Shown: positions 22,079 to 30,187 of the stretch, piece after piece
Numbering within the stretch: position 1 is the stretch's first letter
Layout of the letters: each line of letters begins with the position of its first letter
Assembly: GCA_947564465.1 (NCBI GenBank)
Contig: CANOCV010000006.1
Span: 1-64,000, forward strand
Direction: 5' to 3'
Source of the DNA: an uncultured Roseburia sp.
GTDB lineage: Bacteria; Bacillota; Clostridia; Lachnospirales; Lachnospiraceae
Length of the DNA stretch: 64,000 nucleotides
Translations under genes and position numbers: made by a program
Notes under the pieces: generated by a model
Databases searched by the model: none
What the model was told of the DNA's origin: nothing
What the model saw: only the letters and a program-made list of their open reading frames with translations

Positions 22079-22633
22079 TTATTCTGCCGGTGTTTCCTCT
22101 GCCGCCTGCGCTTCTGTTGATGCTTCGTCTGTTGATGCTTCCTCTGTCACGCCGCCCTTCTCTGCGATCTGATTAATAACACGCGCAAAGTTTGTAATCG
22201 GAGACTGAATACTTCCAAGGAACTTGGAAAGCAGCTCTTCTCTTGAAGGGATTGTTGAGATTGCCTTCATTCCGTCTGTATCATAGTATGTCCCCTCTAC
22301 AACACCCGCCTTAATCTCAAGCGCCGGAGCGGTTTTTGCAAATTTTGCAAGGATTCTCGCCGGAGCGGTTGCATCGGTTTTGGAAATCGCAAAAGCGTTT
22401 GGTCCTTCCAAAGAGGAAGAAAGGCTTTCGAATTCCGTTCCCTTGATCGCGAAGTTAACTAATGTATTCTTATATACTTTATAAGTTACACCGGCTTCTC
22501 TTAACTGCTTACGCAGCTGAGTATCTTCTGCAACTGTAAGTCCGCGGTAATCCACAACGACTACTGACTGCGCATCTTTCATCTGATCTGAAATTTCCTG
22601 TACGATAGGCTGTTTCAATTCTACTTTTGCCAC
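22079..22633 (-). CDS. rplJ: 50S ribosomal protein L10
   Basis: L10 anchors the L7/L12 stalk on 23S rRNA. I place the start at a GTG (22633), 184 aa beginning VAKVELKQPIVQEI, because AAGGAGGTG lies 9 nt upstream; the in-frame extension to 22807 would run through the structured leader. The conserved core VVVDYRGLTVAEDTQLRK and YKVYKNTLVNFA is intact. The C-terminal 25 residues are rich in Glu, Ala and Thr (STEAQAAEETPAE), a low-complexity tail seen in several Clostridia. It is the first gene of the rplJ-rplL unit. Confidence 0.96.
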   Translation of the reverse strand: MAKVELKQPIVQEISDQMKDAQSVVVVDYRGLTVAEDTQLRKQLREAGVTYKVYKNTLVNFAIKGTEFESLSSSLEGPNAFAISKTDATAPARILAKFAKTAPALEIKAGVVEGTYYDTDGMKAISTIPSREELLSKFLGSIQSPITNFARVINQIAEKGGVTEEASTDEASTEAQAAEETPAE

Positions 22634-22889
22634 GAATCGTGCACCTCCTTTTTTTATTTTCATTTTGCAAAGACAAGGTACAATCGAGTAGGGAAAATTT
22701 CTTCCCCTGCCCGCCACGCGGGGCGCCGCTGCAAAGCAGCCAATTCCTTGCGCCTCTGTGCATATAAAAAGTCCTCTCTGTGGAAGACAGAGAGGACATA
22801 ATCTCATTCACAAATACTTTCGTATCCGCTTTCCCTCGGCAGGCTCTTGCGATTACGCCTTGCGGCGCCTGCTGTCTTCGGCAATATGC
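22634..22889 (-). promoter_or_regulatory. L10 leader RNA (autoregulatory)
   Basis: About 255 nt separate the promoter start point from rplJ. The minus-strand transcript contains GCCGAAGACAGCAGGCG and, after a short arm, AGCCTGCCGAGG. These are the conserved L10-binding kink of the Firmicutes L10 leader family. A terminator hairpin follows at 22764-22797. Known family logic is that excess L10-L12 binds the leader and favours termination; that it works so here is inference from the preserved parts. Confidence 0.82.
22764..22797 (-). terminator. Attenuator inside the L10 leader
   Basis: GTCCTCTCTGT pairs perfectly (11 bp) with ACAGAGAGGAC around CTTCC on the minus strand, followed by TTTTTAT. 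It lies between the promoter and rplJ, so it must be read through for expression. Confidence 0.88.
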
Positions 22890-22895
22890 TTTGCT

Positions 22896-22924
22896 ATTAT
22901 AACATTTGATATTATTGATGTCAA
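22896..22924 (-). promoter_or_regulatory. Consensus sigma-A promoter of rplJ-rplL
   Basis: On the minus strand perfect TTGACA (22919-22924), a 17-bp spacer and perfect TATAAT (22896-22901), beginning 10 bp after the rplA stop. Confidence 0.92.
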
Positions 22925-22933
22925 CTAATTTTT

Positions 22934-23626
22934 CTAAGCCAGCTTCACCGGATTGACCTTTGCGCCAGGTCCCATTGTAGGAGCAATCGACACGCTCTTC
23001 AAATACTGTCCTTTCACTGCGCTTGGCTTAGCCTTATTAACTGCATCGATAAGAGTTTGGAAGTTGTCCGCTAACTGTTCTTCTGTAAAGGATGCTTTTC
23101 CAATTGGCACATGGATAATATTCGCTTTGTCCAATCTGTATTCAATCTTACCGGCCTTAATATCATTTACGGCCTTTGTAACGTCCATCGTTACGGTTCC
23201 GGCTTTCGGGTTCGGCATCAGACCCTTTGGTCCAAGTACACGTCCAAGACGTCCAACAACACCCATCATATCCGGTGTAGCTACCACAACATCAAAATCA
23301 AGCCAGCCTTCGTTCTGGATCTTCGGAATCAATTCCTCGCCTCCAACAAAGTCTGCTCCTGCTGCCTGTGCCTCATCCAGCTTGGTTCCCTTTGCGAAAA
23401 CCAACACCTTTACGGCCTTACCTGTACCGTGCGGCAATACAACCGCACCGCGAATCTGCTGATCCGCATGACGTCCGTCACATCCGGTTCTGATATGAAC
23501 TTCGATTGTCTCATCAAATTTTGCAACAGCCGCTTTCTTTGCTAAGCTGATTGCTTCTGCCGGATCATATAAAACTGCTCTGTCAATTGCTTTTGCAGCT
23601 TCAAGATATCTTTTTCCTCTTTTCAT
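22934..23626 (-). CDS. rplA: 50S ribosomal protein L1
   Basis: L1 forms the mobile stalk at the E site, 230 aa. It begins [16 protein letters not shown]. The signatures [11 protein letters not shown] and the domain-II core [24 protein letters not shown] are intact, and it ends in the usual [16 protein letters not shown] stands before the ATG. It follows rplK after 118 bp and is the last gene of the rpmG-secE-nusG-rplK-rplA run. L1 autoregulates the L11-L1 mRNA in E. coli; I could not identify an L1 site here. Confidence 0.98.
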   Translation of the reverse strand: MKRGKRYLEAAKAIDRAVLYDPAEAISLAKKAAVAKFDETIEVHIRTGCDGRHADQQIRGAVVLPHGTGKAVKVLVFAKGTKLDEAQAAGADFVGGEELIPKIQNEGWLDFDVVVATPDMMGVVGRLGRVLGPKGLMPNPKAGTVTMDVTKAVNDIKAGKIEYRLDKANIIHVPIGKASFTEEQLADNFQTLIDAVNKAKPSAVKGQYLKSVSIAPTMGPGAKVNPVKLA

Positions 23627-23744
23627 TCTAAATGACCTCCTGTGGTTTTATCGGGAGCAATCCCTCCCACTTATTTTTATTTGCAATTCTGTTCGTTTCG
23701 CTAAGTTCAAACTTCGTGCAAAGCACTCGTTTTCTCTAAGCTTT

Positions 23745-24170
23745 CTATTCTTCTACTTCTACGCCCATGCTTCGGCAGGTACCGGCAATCATGCTGATAG
23801 CCGCATCTAAAGACGCCGCATTTAAATCAGGCATCTTCAGCTCTGCAATTTCCTGCACCTTAGCTTTGGAAATCTTAGCCACCTTTGTTTTATTCGGCAC
23901 TGCGGAACCGCTCTTTAAATTGCAGGCTTTCTTTATCAAGACCGCTGCAGGCGGTGTCTTTGTGATGAAGCTAAAGCTTCTGTCCGCATATACCGTGATT
24001 ACAACAGGGATAATCAGATCACCCTGATCTGCAGTCCTAGCATTAAACTGCTTTGTAAACTCAACGATATTTACACCATGCTGTCCAAGTGCAGGACCAA
24101 CAGGCGGAGCCGGTGTTGCTTTGCCGGCAGGAATCTGTAATTTAATATATCCTTCTACTTTCTTTGCCAT
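23745..24170 (-). CDS. rplK: 50S ribosomal protein L11
   Basis: L11 is a GTPase-associated-centre protein, 141 aa. The N-terminal domain has the flexible proline helix [16 protein letters not shown], the thiostrepton contact region, with the usual prolines. The C-terminal rRNA-binding domain has [17 protein letters not shown] and ends [12 protein letters not shown]. It starts 14 bp after nusG, with GGAGGCAAC upstream. Confidence 0.98.
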   Translation of the reverse strand: MAKKVEGYIKLQIPAGKATPAPPVGPALGQHGVNIVEFTKQFNARTADQGDLIIPVVITVYADRSFSFITKTPPAAVLIKKACNLKSGSAVPNKTKVAKISKAKVQEIAELKMPDLNAASLDAAISMIAGTCRSMGVEVEE

Positions 24171-24184
24171 TTGATGTTGCCTCC

Positions 24185-24703
24185 TTAATTCATCTTCTTA
24201 ACATCTGAAAAGCTTATTTCAACCGGTGTCTCCCGGCCAAACAAGTCCACATTGATTGTAACAATCTGCTTGCTCTCGTTCATTGTCCGAATAACCCCGA
24301 CAGTGTCCTTCCACACACCGCCGATTACAACGACCGTATCGCCCACAGCAAAATCCACAACAATGTTGTCTGATTTGATACCCAGCGTTCTGATTTCAAC
24401 TTCAGTGAGTGGTACCGGCTTAGAACCCGGCCCTACAAATCCGGTTACTCCTCTGGTATTTCTGACAACATACCAGGTGTCATCATTCATAATCATATTG
24501 ATAAGCACATATCCCGGAAACATCTTTTTCTGAACCTGTTTTTTCGCTCCGTTCTTCAGTTCAACTACCTCCTGCAACGGAACGCGCACCTCCAGAATCT
24601 GGTCTTCCAAATGTCTGTTTTCAATGGTCTTATCAATATTCGCTTTCACCTTATTCTCATATCCTGAATAGGTATGAACTACATACCAGTGTGCCTCTGC
24701 CAT
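24185..24703 (-). CDS. nusG: Transcription termination/antitermination factor NusG
   Basis: NusG binds the RNA polymerase clamp and couples transcription to Rho or the ribosome. The protein has 172 aa. The N-terminal NGN domain starts [15 protein letters not shown] and includes FPGYVLINM and GVTGFVG. The C-terminal KOW domain has [19 protein letters not shown]. The two-domain form is the housekeeping type, not a LoaP/RfaH specialist. It follows secE after 55 bp and precedes rplK, the standard order. Confidence 0.97.
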   Translation of the reverse strand: MAEAHWYVVHTYSGYENKVKANIDKTIENRHLEDQILEVRVPLQEVVELKNGAKKQVQKKMFPGYVLINMIMNDDTWYVVRNTRGVTGFVGPGSKPVPLTEVEIRTLGIKSDNIVVDFAVGDTVVVIGGVWKDTVGVIRTMNESKQIVTINVDLFGRETPVEISFSDVKKMN

Positions 24704-24758
24704 AAATCACCTATGCCTCCATTTTCCCGGGTTTTGCCGCGTGAATCGCAAATATTTC

Positions 24759-24968
24759 TTATAAATTCACAAGAAAATTCACGCCATACTGAATCAAAGT
24801 ATCCAATAACGCGATAATCAGACCTACAATAACTGACACAACAACGACCGCAGTCGTCTGACGGGCAAGAGTTTCTTTTGTCGGCCATACAATTTTCGCA
24901 AATTCGGCCTTAACTCCTTCGAGCCAGCTTTCTTTCTGAACGCCGCTCTTATTTTCGTTTTCTCCCAT
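24759..24968 (-). CDS. secE: Preprotein translocase subunit SecE
   Basis: SecE clamps SecY in the inner-membrane translocon. I start at the ATG at 24968 (69 aa, MGENENKSGVQKE); AAGGAA lies 9 nt upstream, while the GTG three codons earlier abuts that site. An amphipathic cytoplasmic helix (WLEGVKAEFAKIVWPTKETL, with the signature WPT) is followed by one membrane segment (VVVVSVIVGLIIALLDTLIQYGV). This single-span form is normal for Firmicutes. Confidence 0.95.
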   Translation of the reverse strand: MGENENKSGVQKESWLEGVKAEFAKIVWPTKETLARQTTAVVVVSVIVGLIIALLDTLIQYGVNFLVNL

Positions 24969-25010
24969 ACTTGTCACTTCCTTTGCTCAATCTAGGTTAC
25001 CAGCACAAAA

Positions 25011-25160
25011 TTATTTCGTTTCTTTGTGTAAGGTATGTGTTCTACAGAATCTGCAATATTTCTTTGTTTCCATTCTGTCCGGATGAGCTTTTTTGTCCTT
25101 TGTCATGTTATAATTACGCTGCTTGCATTCTGTGCATGCTAATGTAATCTTTGTGCGCAC
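25011..25160 (-). CDS. rpmG: 50S ribosomal protein L33
   Basis: This small 49-aa L33 begins with a GTG (25160, [17 protein letters not shown]); GGAGGTGG lies 5 nt upstream, and the longer reading would begin upstream of that site. It is the zinc-binding form, with CTEC and CRFC pairs and the ending HTLHKETK. The zinc-free paralogue, if present, is elsewhere. It is the promoter-proximal gene of the secE-nusG-rplK-rplA run. Confidence 0.95.
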   Translation of the reverse strand: MRTKITLACTECKQRNYNMTKDKKAHPDRMETKKYCRFCRTHTLHKETK

Positions 25161-25237
25161 AACTTCCACCTCCATTAATTCATTGTATTTATGCCTGTTT
25201 TTAGGCATAAAAAAAAGACCTACTTCCAAGCCAGTTT

Positions 25238-25266
25238 AATATAACACACTTTTTTTCATTCTGCAA
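25238..25266 (-). promoter_or_regulatory. Sigma-A promoter of rpmG-secE-nusG-rplKA
   Basis: On the minus strand TTGCAG (25261-25266), a 17-bp spacer and TATATT (25238-25243). A small hairpin (TTATGCCT/AGGCATAA, about 25192-25211) lies in the leader but has no T run behind it in this direction. Confidence 0.72.
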
Positions 25267-25331
25267 GTTATTTTTTCCCGAAAATAAGCCGATATAAATT
25301 AAAAGCAATTGCAAAAAATAACGAATTACCG

Positions 25332-25360
25332 ATGACAAATTTGTTTTTTCATATTATAAT
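25332..25360 (+). promoter_or_regulatory. Sigma-A promoter for the FliD-like gene
   Basis: ATGACA (25332-25337), a 17-bp spacer and TATAAT (25355-25360) lie 68 bp before the ATG. A sigma-28-like -10 box, GCCGATAT, lies upstream at 25288-25295 but has no good -35. Confidence 0.6.
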
Positions 25361-25427
25361 GTATATATAAACGGATTTATGTTACCCCAGTGTGAAAGCA
25401 CTTTCAAGGAAGAAAGGAGGGGGAAAT

Positions 25428-26732
25428 ATGGTAACTGCAGTCATGGATAATGCATACAATTATTTTTTGACTACTTACGGCAATTCTGCCGTGTCCAGAT
25501 ACGATGCGCACAAGCGCAGCGAATTGCGCACCACTTACAACAACATAGTCAAGATCAACAAAGAATCCCCGCTCTATAAGATCAAAGAATCTGGGGATGT
25601 GGAAAAATTTGTGATTGACATCAAGGAGAACGCCCGAAGTCTCAAGAACATTATTGCTTCTTTATCGACAGATGACGCTGGGATTGAGAGCGCATTCCGC
25701 AAAAAGGTTGCTGTTTCCACACAACCCGATATCGTCGACGCGGTTTATGTCGGCAACGGACGCGAGAACGACGGTTCCTCAAAATATACGATTGAGGTCA
25801 ACCAGCTTGCCAGTCCGCAGACAAATCTTGGCAATTTTCTGCGGGACGATACGCTTGACGTCTTACCGGGAAGCTATTCTTTCGACTTAAGTACCACAGT
25901 CGCTTCCTATGAATTTCAATTTTCAGTAAATCAGAACGACAATAATCATAAGCTTCTTGATAAAATTTCAAGACTAATCAATACCGCAAATATCGGGCTT
26001 AATGCCGAATTAGTCTCTGACGAAAGAGGACGCTCCGCCCTGAAAATCGAATCCAGACAGACCGGTATGCGGGACGGAGAAGATTACATCTTCCAGATTG
26101 TACCGGACGGCGCCAATCTCTCCAAGGTAGCGATGGATGTTCTCGGAATCGGGCGTGTTGATTCCAGGGCACAAAACGCCTCTTTTATTTTAAACGGCAG
26201 CGAACGAAGCTCTTACTCAAACAAGTTTACAATTGATAACACGTTTGAGCTTAATTTAAAAGGAATCAGCGAGGAAGGCAGTCCGGTATCCATAGGCTAT
26301 AAGACCAGTGTAGACGCCGTTGCCGATAATATTCAATCTCTTGTTGATTCATACAATCAGATGCTTGGCACTGCACAAAATTACGCTCACACTCAGCGGG
26401 ACAGCGTAAAATTAATTTCCGATATCGGAAGTGTCGCGAAAGGTTTCCAGACCGAATTTGAAAATATCGGCCTTCTTGTAGATCGCTCGGGAGCCATTTC
26501 TATCGACAGAACACTTCTCGCCAATGCTGTGGGCGCCGAAAATTCCAACGAGAGCTTTTCCATTTTAAATCAATTCAAGGACGCTCTTAATGCAAAGGCA
26601 GAACGCGCATCTATCAATCCGATGAATTATGTAAACAAGATTTTGGTTGCCTACAAAAATCCGGGACATAACTTTGTGACACCTTATATCACATCTATTT
26701 ATTCCGGTATGATGTTGGATACTTACTGTTAA
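25428..26732 (+). CDS. FliD-like flagellar hook-associated protein, divergent
   Basis: The start is the ATG at 25428 (434 aa, MVTAVMDNAYNYF), with AGAAAGGAGGGGG upstream; an upstream reading adds 12 residues over that site. It resembles FliD in order: a helical N-terminal segment (SELRTTYNNIVKINKESPLYKI), a FliD_N-like beta region (KYTIEVNQLASPQTN) and a FliD_C-like region (LLDKISRLINTANIGLNAEL ... VADNIQSLVDSYNQML). It lacks the start signature ITGMNSGLDTE of true FliD, which is present in the gene at 53381, and the long C-terminal coiled coil. Its ending (YITSIYSGMMLDTYC) is unlike any cap protein I know. It is alone on the plus strand at the edge of the glycosyltransferase island. It may be a second cap, an adaptor or a filament accessory; function unknown. 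Confidence 0.72.
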   Translation: MVTAVMDNAYNYFLTTYGNSAVSRYDAHKRSELRTTYNNIVKINKESPLYKIKESGDVEKFVIDIKENARSLKNIIASLSTDDAGIESAFRKKVAVSTQPDIVDAVYVGNGRENDGSSKYTIEVNQLASPQTNLGNFLRDDTLDVLPGSYSFDLSTTVASYEFQFSVNQNDNNHKLLDKISRLINTANIGLNAELVSDERGRSALKIESRQTGMRDGEDYIFQIVPDGANLSKVAMDVLGIGRVDSRAQNASFILNGSERSSYSNKFTIDNTFELNLKGISEEGSPVSIGYKTSVDAVADNIQSLVDSYNQMLGTAQNYAHTQRDSVKLISDIGSVAKGFQTEFENIGLLVDRSGAISIDRTLLANAVGAENSNESFSILNQFKDALNAKAERASINPMNYVNKILVAYKNPGHNFVTPYITSIYSGMMLDTYC

Positions 26733-26739
26733 ATCAAGA

Positions 26740-26765
26740 GGACCTGCTACCGGCAGCTTCCTTCA
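26740..26765. repeat. Hairpin repeat, copy B
   Basis: GGACCTGCTACCGGCAGCTT and the following CCTTCA match a second copy at 51203-51229; the 15 bases CGGCAGCTTCCTTCA are identical and the rest differ mainly by transitions. On the minus strand it lies 13 nt past a terminator hairpin, as the other copy does. Confidence 0.55.
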
Positions 26766-26778
26766 AATACATGAGCGT

Positions 26779-26821
26779 AAAGCGGGATTCCAAAAGACAA
26801 TATTCTTTAGAGTCCCGCTTT
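26779..26821. terminator. Terminator shared by convergent genes
   Basis: AAAGCGGGA (26779-26787) pairs with TCCCGCTTT (26813-26821) between the FliD-like gene and the GT8 gene, which run towards each other. The loop is long and the T runs are short, so strength is uncertain. Confidence 0.55.
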
Positions 26822-26825
26822 GTCA

Positions 26826-27782
26826 TTACTGTACAACCTTTGATAACAATTCCATAGACTTTTCCAGCGCCTCTTTCAGCTCTTTGTTCTCCTTTAGCAG
26901 CGCCATAATCGTGTGGTAGCTGTCATCCGAAAAACTATTCCAGAAAACCTCCTCCATCATCTCCAAATAAAACGGTGTTTCCCGCGCATAAATCCACCAA
27001 AGCTTCTCCAAATCATAATGCACACCGTTATAGCTCCATGGCTTGCGGCCTGCGAAATGAATCAGCGGGGGCAGCTGCTTAAGAATAGCGCCCACCTCCC
27101 CCTCATACTGAATATTTTGGGAAAACACATTATATTTTGTATTATCTAAAAACAACACATTGCCTGCATGTACATAATTCAACAAATCCTGATCCGGATT
27201 CGTCAGGGAAAACCCTGCCTGTTTGGCCACCCGAAAATAATCGTCAAATTTATATTTTCTGCGAATTTCATCCATATTATATAAAATCACGCCGGAATTA
27301 AAGTATCGTAATTGCCCGTTCCATCCCAAAAACAACCGCTCCTGCGCCTCGCTAAAGTTCCCCTGTATCATCGTATCATCGGCTGCCGCAAGCTCCATCC
27401 CCTCCATATCCATAAAATAAAGTTCGCGCAGCGATTCATTTATAATAATATCCACATCAAGATACAAAAGACGCTTAAGCTCCTTCGGAAGCGCCTCTCC
27501 TACAAGCAGTCTGTAATAGATTTCTTTTGACCAGCTTGCCGTCGTCGGAAGCATATCCATATATTTCTGCATTCCAAGTTCACAAAACTCCAGTTTTTGC
27601 CCCCAGCCTTCCGCCAGCTCCTTAAGACACGCTCTGTCCTCTTCGGTCAAATCCGTCTGCAAAACAAAAACGTGTACGCCCTGCCCCCTGTGATGCATAA
27701 ACAAGGACGTCAACATAACATACGCGTACTTTACATATCTGCTGTTGATTGCTATTGCAATATTCATTTCCTCGATTTTCAA
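26826..27782 (-). CDS. Glycosyltransferase family 8 protein
   Basis: This is a GT-A retaining sugar transferase of the LPS galactosyl/glucosyltransferase kind, 318 aa. It begins with NIAIAINSRYVKYAYVMLTS, and the metal/nucleotide-binding DxD is in LYLDVDIII (about residue 107). RYFNSGVILYNMDEIR and PDQDLLNYV are typical of the family. The reading starts with a TTG (27782) that overlaps the TGA of the preceding gene and has GGAAGGAG before it; an ATG at 27767 is an alternative but its ribosome binding site is poorly spaced. It is the last gene of a four-gene minus-strand glycosyltransferase operon. Donor and acceptor are unknown. Confidence 0.88.
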   Translation of the reverse strand: MKIEEMNIAIAINSRYVKYAYVMLTSLFMHHRGQGVHVFVLQTDLTEEDRACLKELAEGWGQKLEFCELGMQKYMDMLPTTASWSKEIYYRLLVGEALPKELKRLLYLDVDIIINESLRELYFMDMEGMELAAADDTMIQGNFSEAQERLFLGWNGQLRYFNSGVILYNMDEIRRKYKFDDYFRVAKQAGFSLTNPDQDLLNYVHAGNVLFLDNTKYNVFSQNIQYEGEVGAILKQLPPLIHFAGRKPWSYNGVHYDLEKLWWIYARETPFYLEMMEEVFWNSFSDDSYHTIMALLKENKELKEALEKSMELLSKVVQ

Positions 27783-28954
27783 TCCTCTCCTTCCCTTCCA
27801 TCTAAAATTGTAAGCATCTTTGTCAAACGGTCTCTGTACGAATGCAGCTCTTTCACCTTCCGATAACCGCTTTGGGCAATCTGTCTCCGCTCCTCCTCAT
27901 GCGCAAGATAATATCCCGCTTTATCCACCAGATCCCTCTCGCCCTCAAAACAGACGTAATCCTCGCCCTCCTTGAAATATAAAGGCAGCTCCGCCTGATA
28001 GTTTGTCAAAAGAAACCCTCCCGCTCCCATAACATCCCACATGCGAAGCGGCAGTCCCGTTTTAATATTCGGTATTGTTATATTTAAATTTATTTTTGTC
28101 CCACGAAAAACCTTAGGCATTTCGCCCCAATAATCAACTCCGCCGCGATACTGTACACGAATCAAATCGCTGACGTCGCTGTTTGAGTATACTGCCAAAG
28201 GATACTTCATCGACAAAGCAATCAACGCCCTCCGCCGCTGAATGGCTGCGATTTTAAATCCCAATACGGTCGTAGAAAAAATCAATCCAATATCCGAAAA
28301 AGAGTCTTCCGTTTTCTCTAAATGAAAATATTCCTCCAACTGTTCCAAAATATCGGGTGTAAGCATCTCCTCTATAATATTTCCGCCGCTGATACTCATC
28401 TGCGCCTGCATCGTCGCCTCAAAATATCCCTTCAGATAATCCGGCAGCGCATGTGCCAGTTTATCATAGCTGTTTCTTTCATAAAGGCTTCCAACAAATG
28501 CAATCTCGTTTTGATATTTATACAGATCATCGGCATTATCCAGCAAATAGTCCAGCCTCGCCGTATCCACAGCAAGCGGAAGATACCAGATCTGCTTCAC
28601 GCCCATCCCCTTAAATTCCAGGTAGTTTGACTGATCGAATGTAAAAATATAATTGCATTTATTAAATACAGATTTATGATACATGCTAATCAACGGATTG
28701 TCACAGGTCCAGACAACATATCTTATTTTCCGATTTTCACAGGCGTTGGAAATTACCGCAAAATAATTGACTGTAAAAACCATATCGAAATGTTTTTCAT
28801 TCAGAAGCTTCTCTATATATGTCTGAAACTCCTCGTCTATATCATAACTGCCAAGCTTCTGCTGAATATTCTCCACAGTATGTCCCAGCAGCTGAAAGGT
28901 ACGCTCAATATCCTGATAATTATATGCCCTCCAGCGGTACATCAATATATGCAT
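27779..28954 (-). CDS. CgeB-type glycosyltransferase, subfamily A
   Basis: GT-B-fold glycosyltransferase of the CgeB kind (Glyco_trans_1_2 domain, with a DUF3880-like N-terminal half), 391 aa from the ATG at 28954, which has GGGAG 9 nt upstream. The first half holds FTVNYFAVIS, a C-D-N-P turn and FDQSNYLEF. The second half has the block found in five proteins of this window, here KINLNITIPNIKTGLPLR followed by WDVMGAGGFLLTNYQ (about residues 290-325). The named relative, B. subtilis CgeB, acts on the spore crust. No signal peptide or membrane helix is seen, so it acts in the cytoplasm. It overlaps the GT8 gene by 4 bp. Confidence 0.82.
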   Translation of the reverse strand: MHILMYRWRAYNYQDIERTFQLLGHTVENIQQKLGSYDIDEEFQTYIEKLLNEKHFDMVFTVNYFAVISNACENRKIRYVVWTCDNPLISMYHKSVFNKCNYIFTFDQSNYLEFKGMGVKQIWYLPLAVDTARLDYLLDNADDLYKYQNEIAFVGSLYERNSYDKLAHALPDYLKGYFEATMQAQMSISGGNIIEEMLTPDILEQLEEYFHLEKTEDSFSDIGLIFSTTVLGFKIAAIQRRRALIALSMKYPLAVYSNSDVSDLIRVQYRGGVDYWGEMPKVFRGTKINLNITIPNIKTGLPLRMWDVMGAGGFLLTNYQAELPLYFKEGEDYVCFEGERDLVDKAGYYLAHEEERRQIAQSGYRKVKELHSYRDRLTKMLTILDGREGED

Positions 28955-28985
28955 AACAAGCAACTCCCAAAATATAAAATCATAA

Positions 28986-30167
28986 TTATAAATAGCACTC
29001 TTTTATATATTCTGCGCGGTTCTTCCACGTATGCCTCCGTCTTGCCTGCGTGTACCCCAAGTCCGCCATTTCCTGCGCTTTGGACAAATGTCCAAACAAA
29101 TCAAACACACGCTCCGGCAGGCTTTTGATGTCGTTTAAAGAAAACATAACCAGTTCCCTTCCGTCCGTAAATTCCTGACGCATATATGTGGAGTCGTCCG
29201 TCACGACAGCCGCACCGGCAAGCATCCCGTTAAATACCCTGTCATGACTGCCCGCCTTGAACCATGTCATAGTATTTAATACAACCTTGGAATCATTCAT
29301 AAGAGGCAATATCTGCGGCGCAAGCACCTTTCCCCCATAATCAAGATACGGGCTGTCGCTCCAGCCGCATTGGTCCCAGCCTGTCCCGTACGCCGTCACA
29401 CGAATACCGGAATCAACCAGAATGCGAACTGCCTGCTCCCGGAAAAAGGATGTCGCATAGGAATCGAGAAAACGCATATTTACAATAATTTCCTGTATTC
29501 TCTTCTCCGATATATCATTCCTCTCTCCGCGAAGATATTCTTCAATTGCAAGCTCTGTGGTTTTCTCCGGATGATTCGCCAGCTCATGCAGGACCTCCTG
29601 CGCCATTTTCTGCCCGTCCACCTCCGGAATCGATGACAAGTCCGGTATCATGCGCGCCACGGTGTAAATCGGCAAAGCCCCCGCATACAAAACATCAATT
29701 CCCCGACTGGCAAGCGGCTTGTGGCGGCAGTGCAGCTCGACTCCTGCATGGGGCAAAAAATCTGTGCGCATGATATTTTTATGAAAACGCCGGATATATT
29801 TTACATGGTTGCGGTCTACACAAAGCACAACGGATGTTTTTGGAGCCCGATTTATGGCTCTCTCATAATGAAACGGATGGTCCATCAGAATATTGATATA
29901 GGGGATATCATAATGTTCCCACAAATTCTCCTCTGTGACGGGCAATGCCAGATTATATCCAAGATTATTGAACGTAACACAGGCAAACCCATCTTCTGCC
30001 CGCCGCTCCTCAAGCAACTCTATAAGCGCCTCCTTGCCCGCTTCCGCCTCCGCGGCATCATAGACAAACGAGCGGTATCCCATCCCTTCAAACGCATCCT
30101 TTAATTCCAGCGTAAACAAATCCAGTGTATCATATACCCCGATAAAATAAATAATCGTACCTGCCAT
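28986..30167 (-). CDS. CgeB-type glycosyltransferase, subfamily B
   Basis: The protein has 393 aa from the ATG at 30167 (MAGTIIYFIGVYD), with AAAGGA 9 nt upstream; the longer reading would overlap the preceding gene. The N-terminal half has FNNLGYNLALP and ILMDHPFHYERAI. The C-terminal donor-binding half has SKVVLNTMTWFKAGSHDRVF and GAAVVTDDSTYMRQEF (about residues 290-330). This block differs from subfamily A: it has NxMxWxKxG...R in place of LNIT...GIPLR, and it matches the C-terminal half of the fusion protein at 35833. It sits between the GT2-TPR gene (18 bp upstream) and a subfamily A gene (31 bp downstream) in one operon. Confidence 0.82.
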   Translation of the reverse strand: MAGTIIYFIGVYDTLDLFTLELKDAFEGMGYRSFVYDAAEAEAGKEALIELLEERRAEDGFACVTFNNLGYNLALPVTEENLWEHYDIPYINILMDHPFHYERAINRAPKTSVVLCVDRNHVKYIRRFHKNIMRTDFLPHAGVELHCRHKPLASRGIDVLYAGALPIYTVARMIPDLSSIPEVDGQKMAQEVLHELANHPEKTTELAIEEYLRGERNDISEKRIQEIIVNMRFLDSYATSFFREQAVRILVDSGIRVTAYGTGWDQCGWSDSPYLDYGGKVLAPQILPLMNDSKVVLNTMTWFKAGSHDRVFNGMLAGAAVVTDDSTYMRQEFTDGRELVMFSLNDIKSLPERVFDLFGHLSKAQEMADLGYTQARRRHTWKNRAEYIKECYL

Positions 30168-30187
30168 TGCCTGCGTTCCTTTCCCAC

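Noticed and set aside
25288-25295. GCCGATAT on the plus strand as a sigma-28 promoter for the FliD-like gene
   Set aside because: The -10 is perfect but the bases 15 bp upstream are TATT, not TAAA, and a better sigma-A promoter lies closer to the gene. Kept only as a hint.
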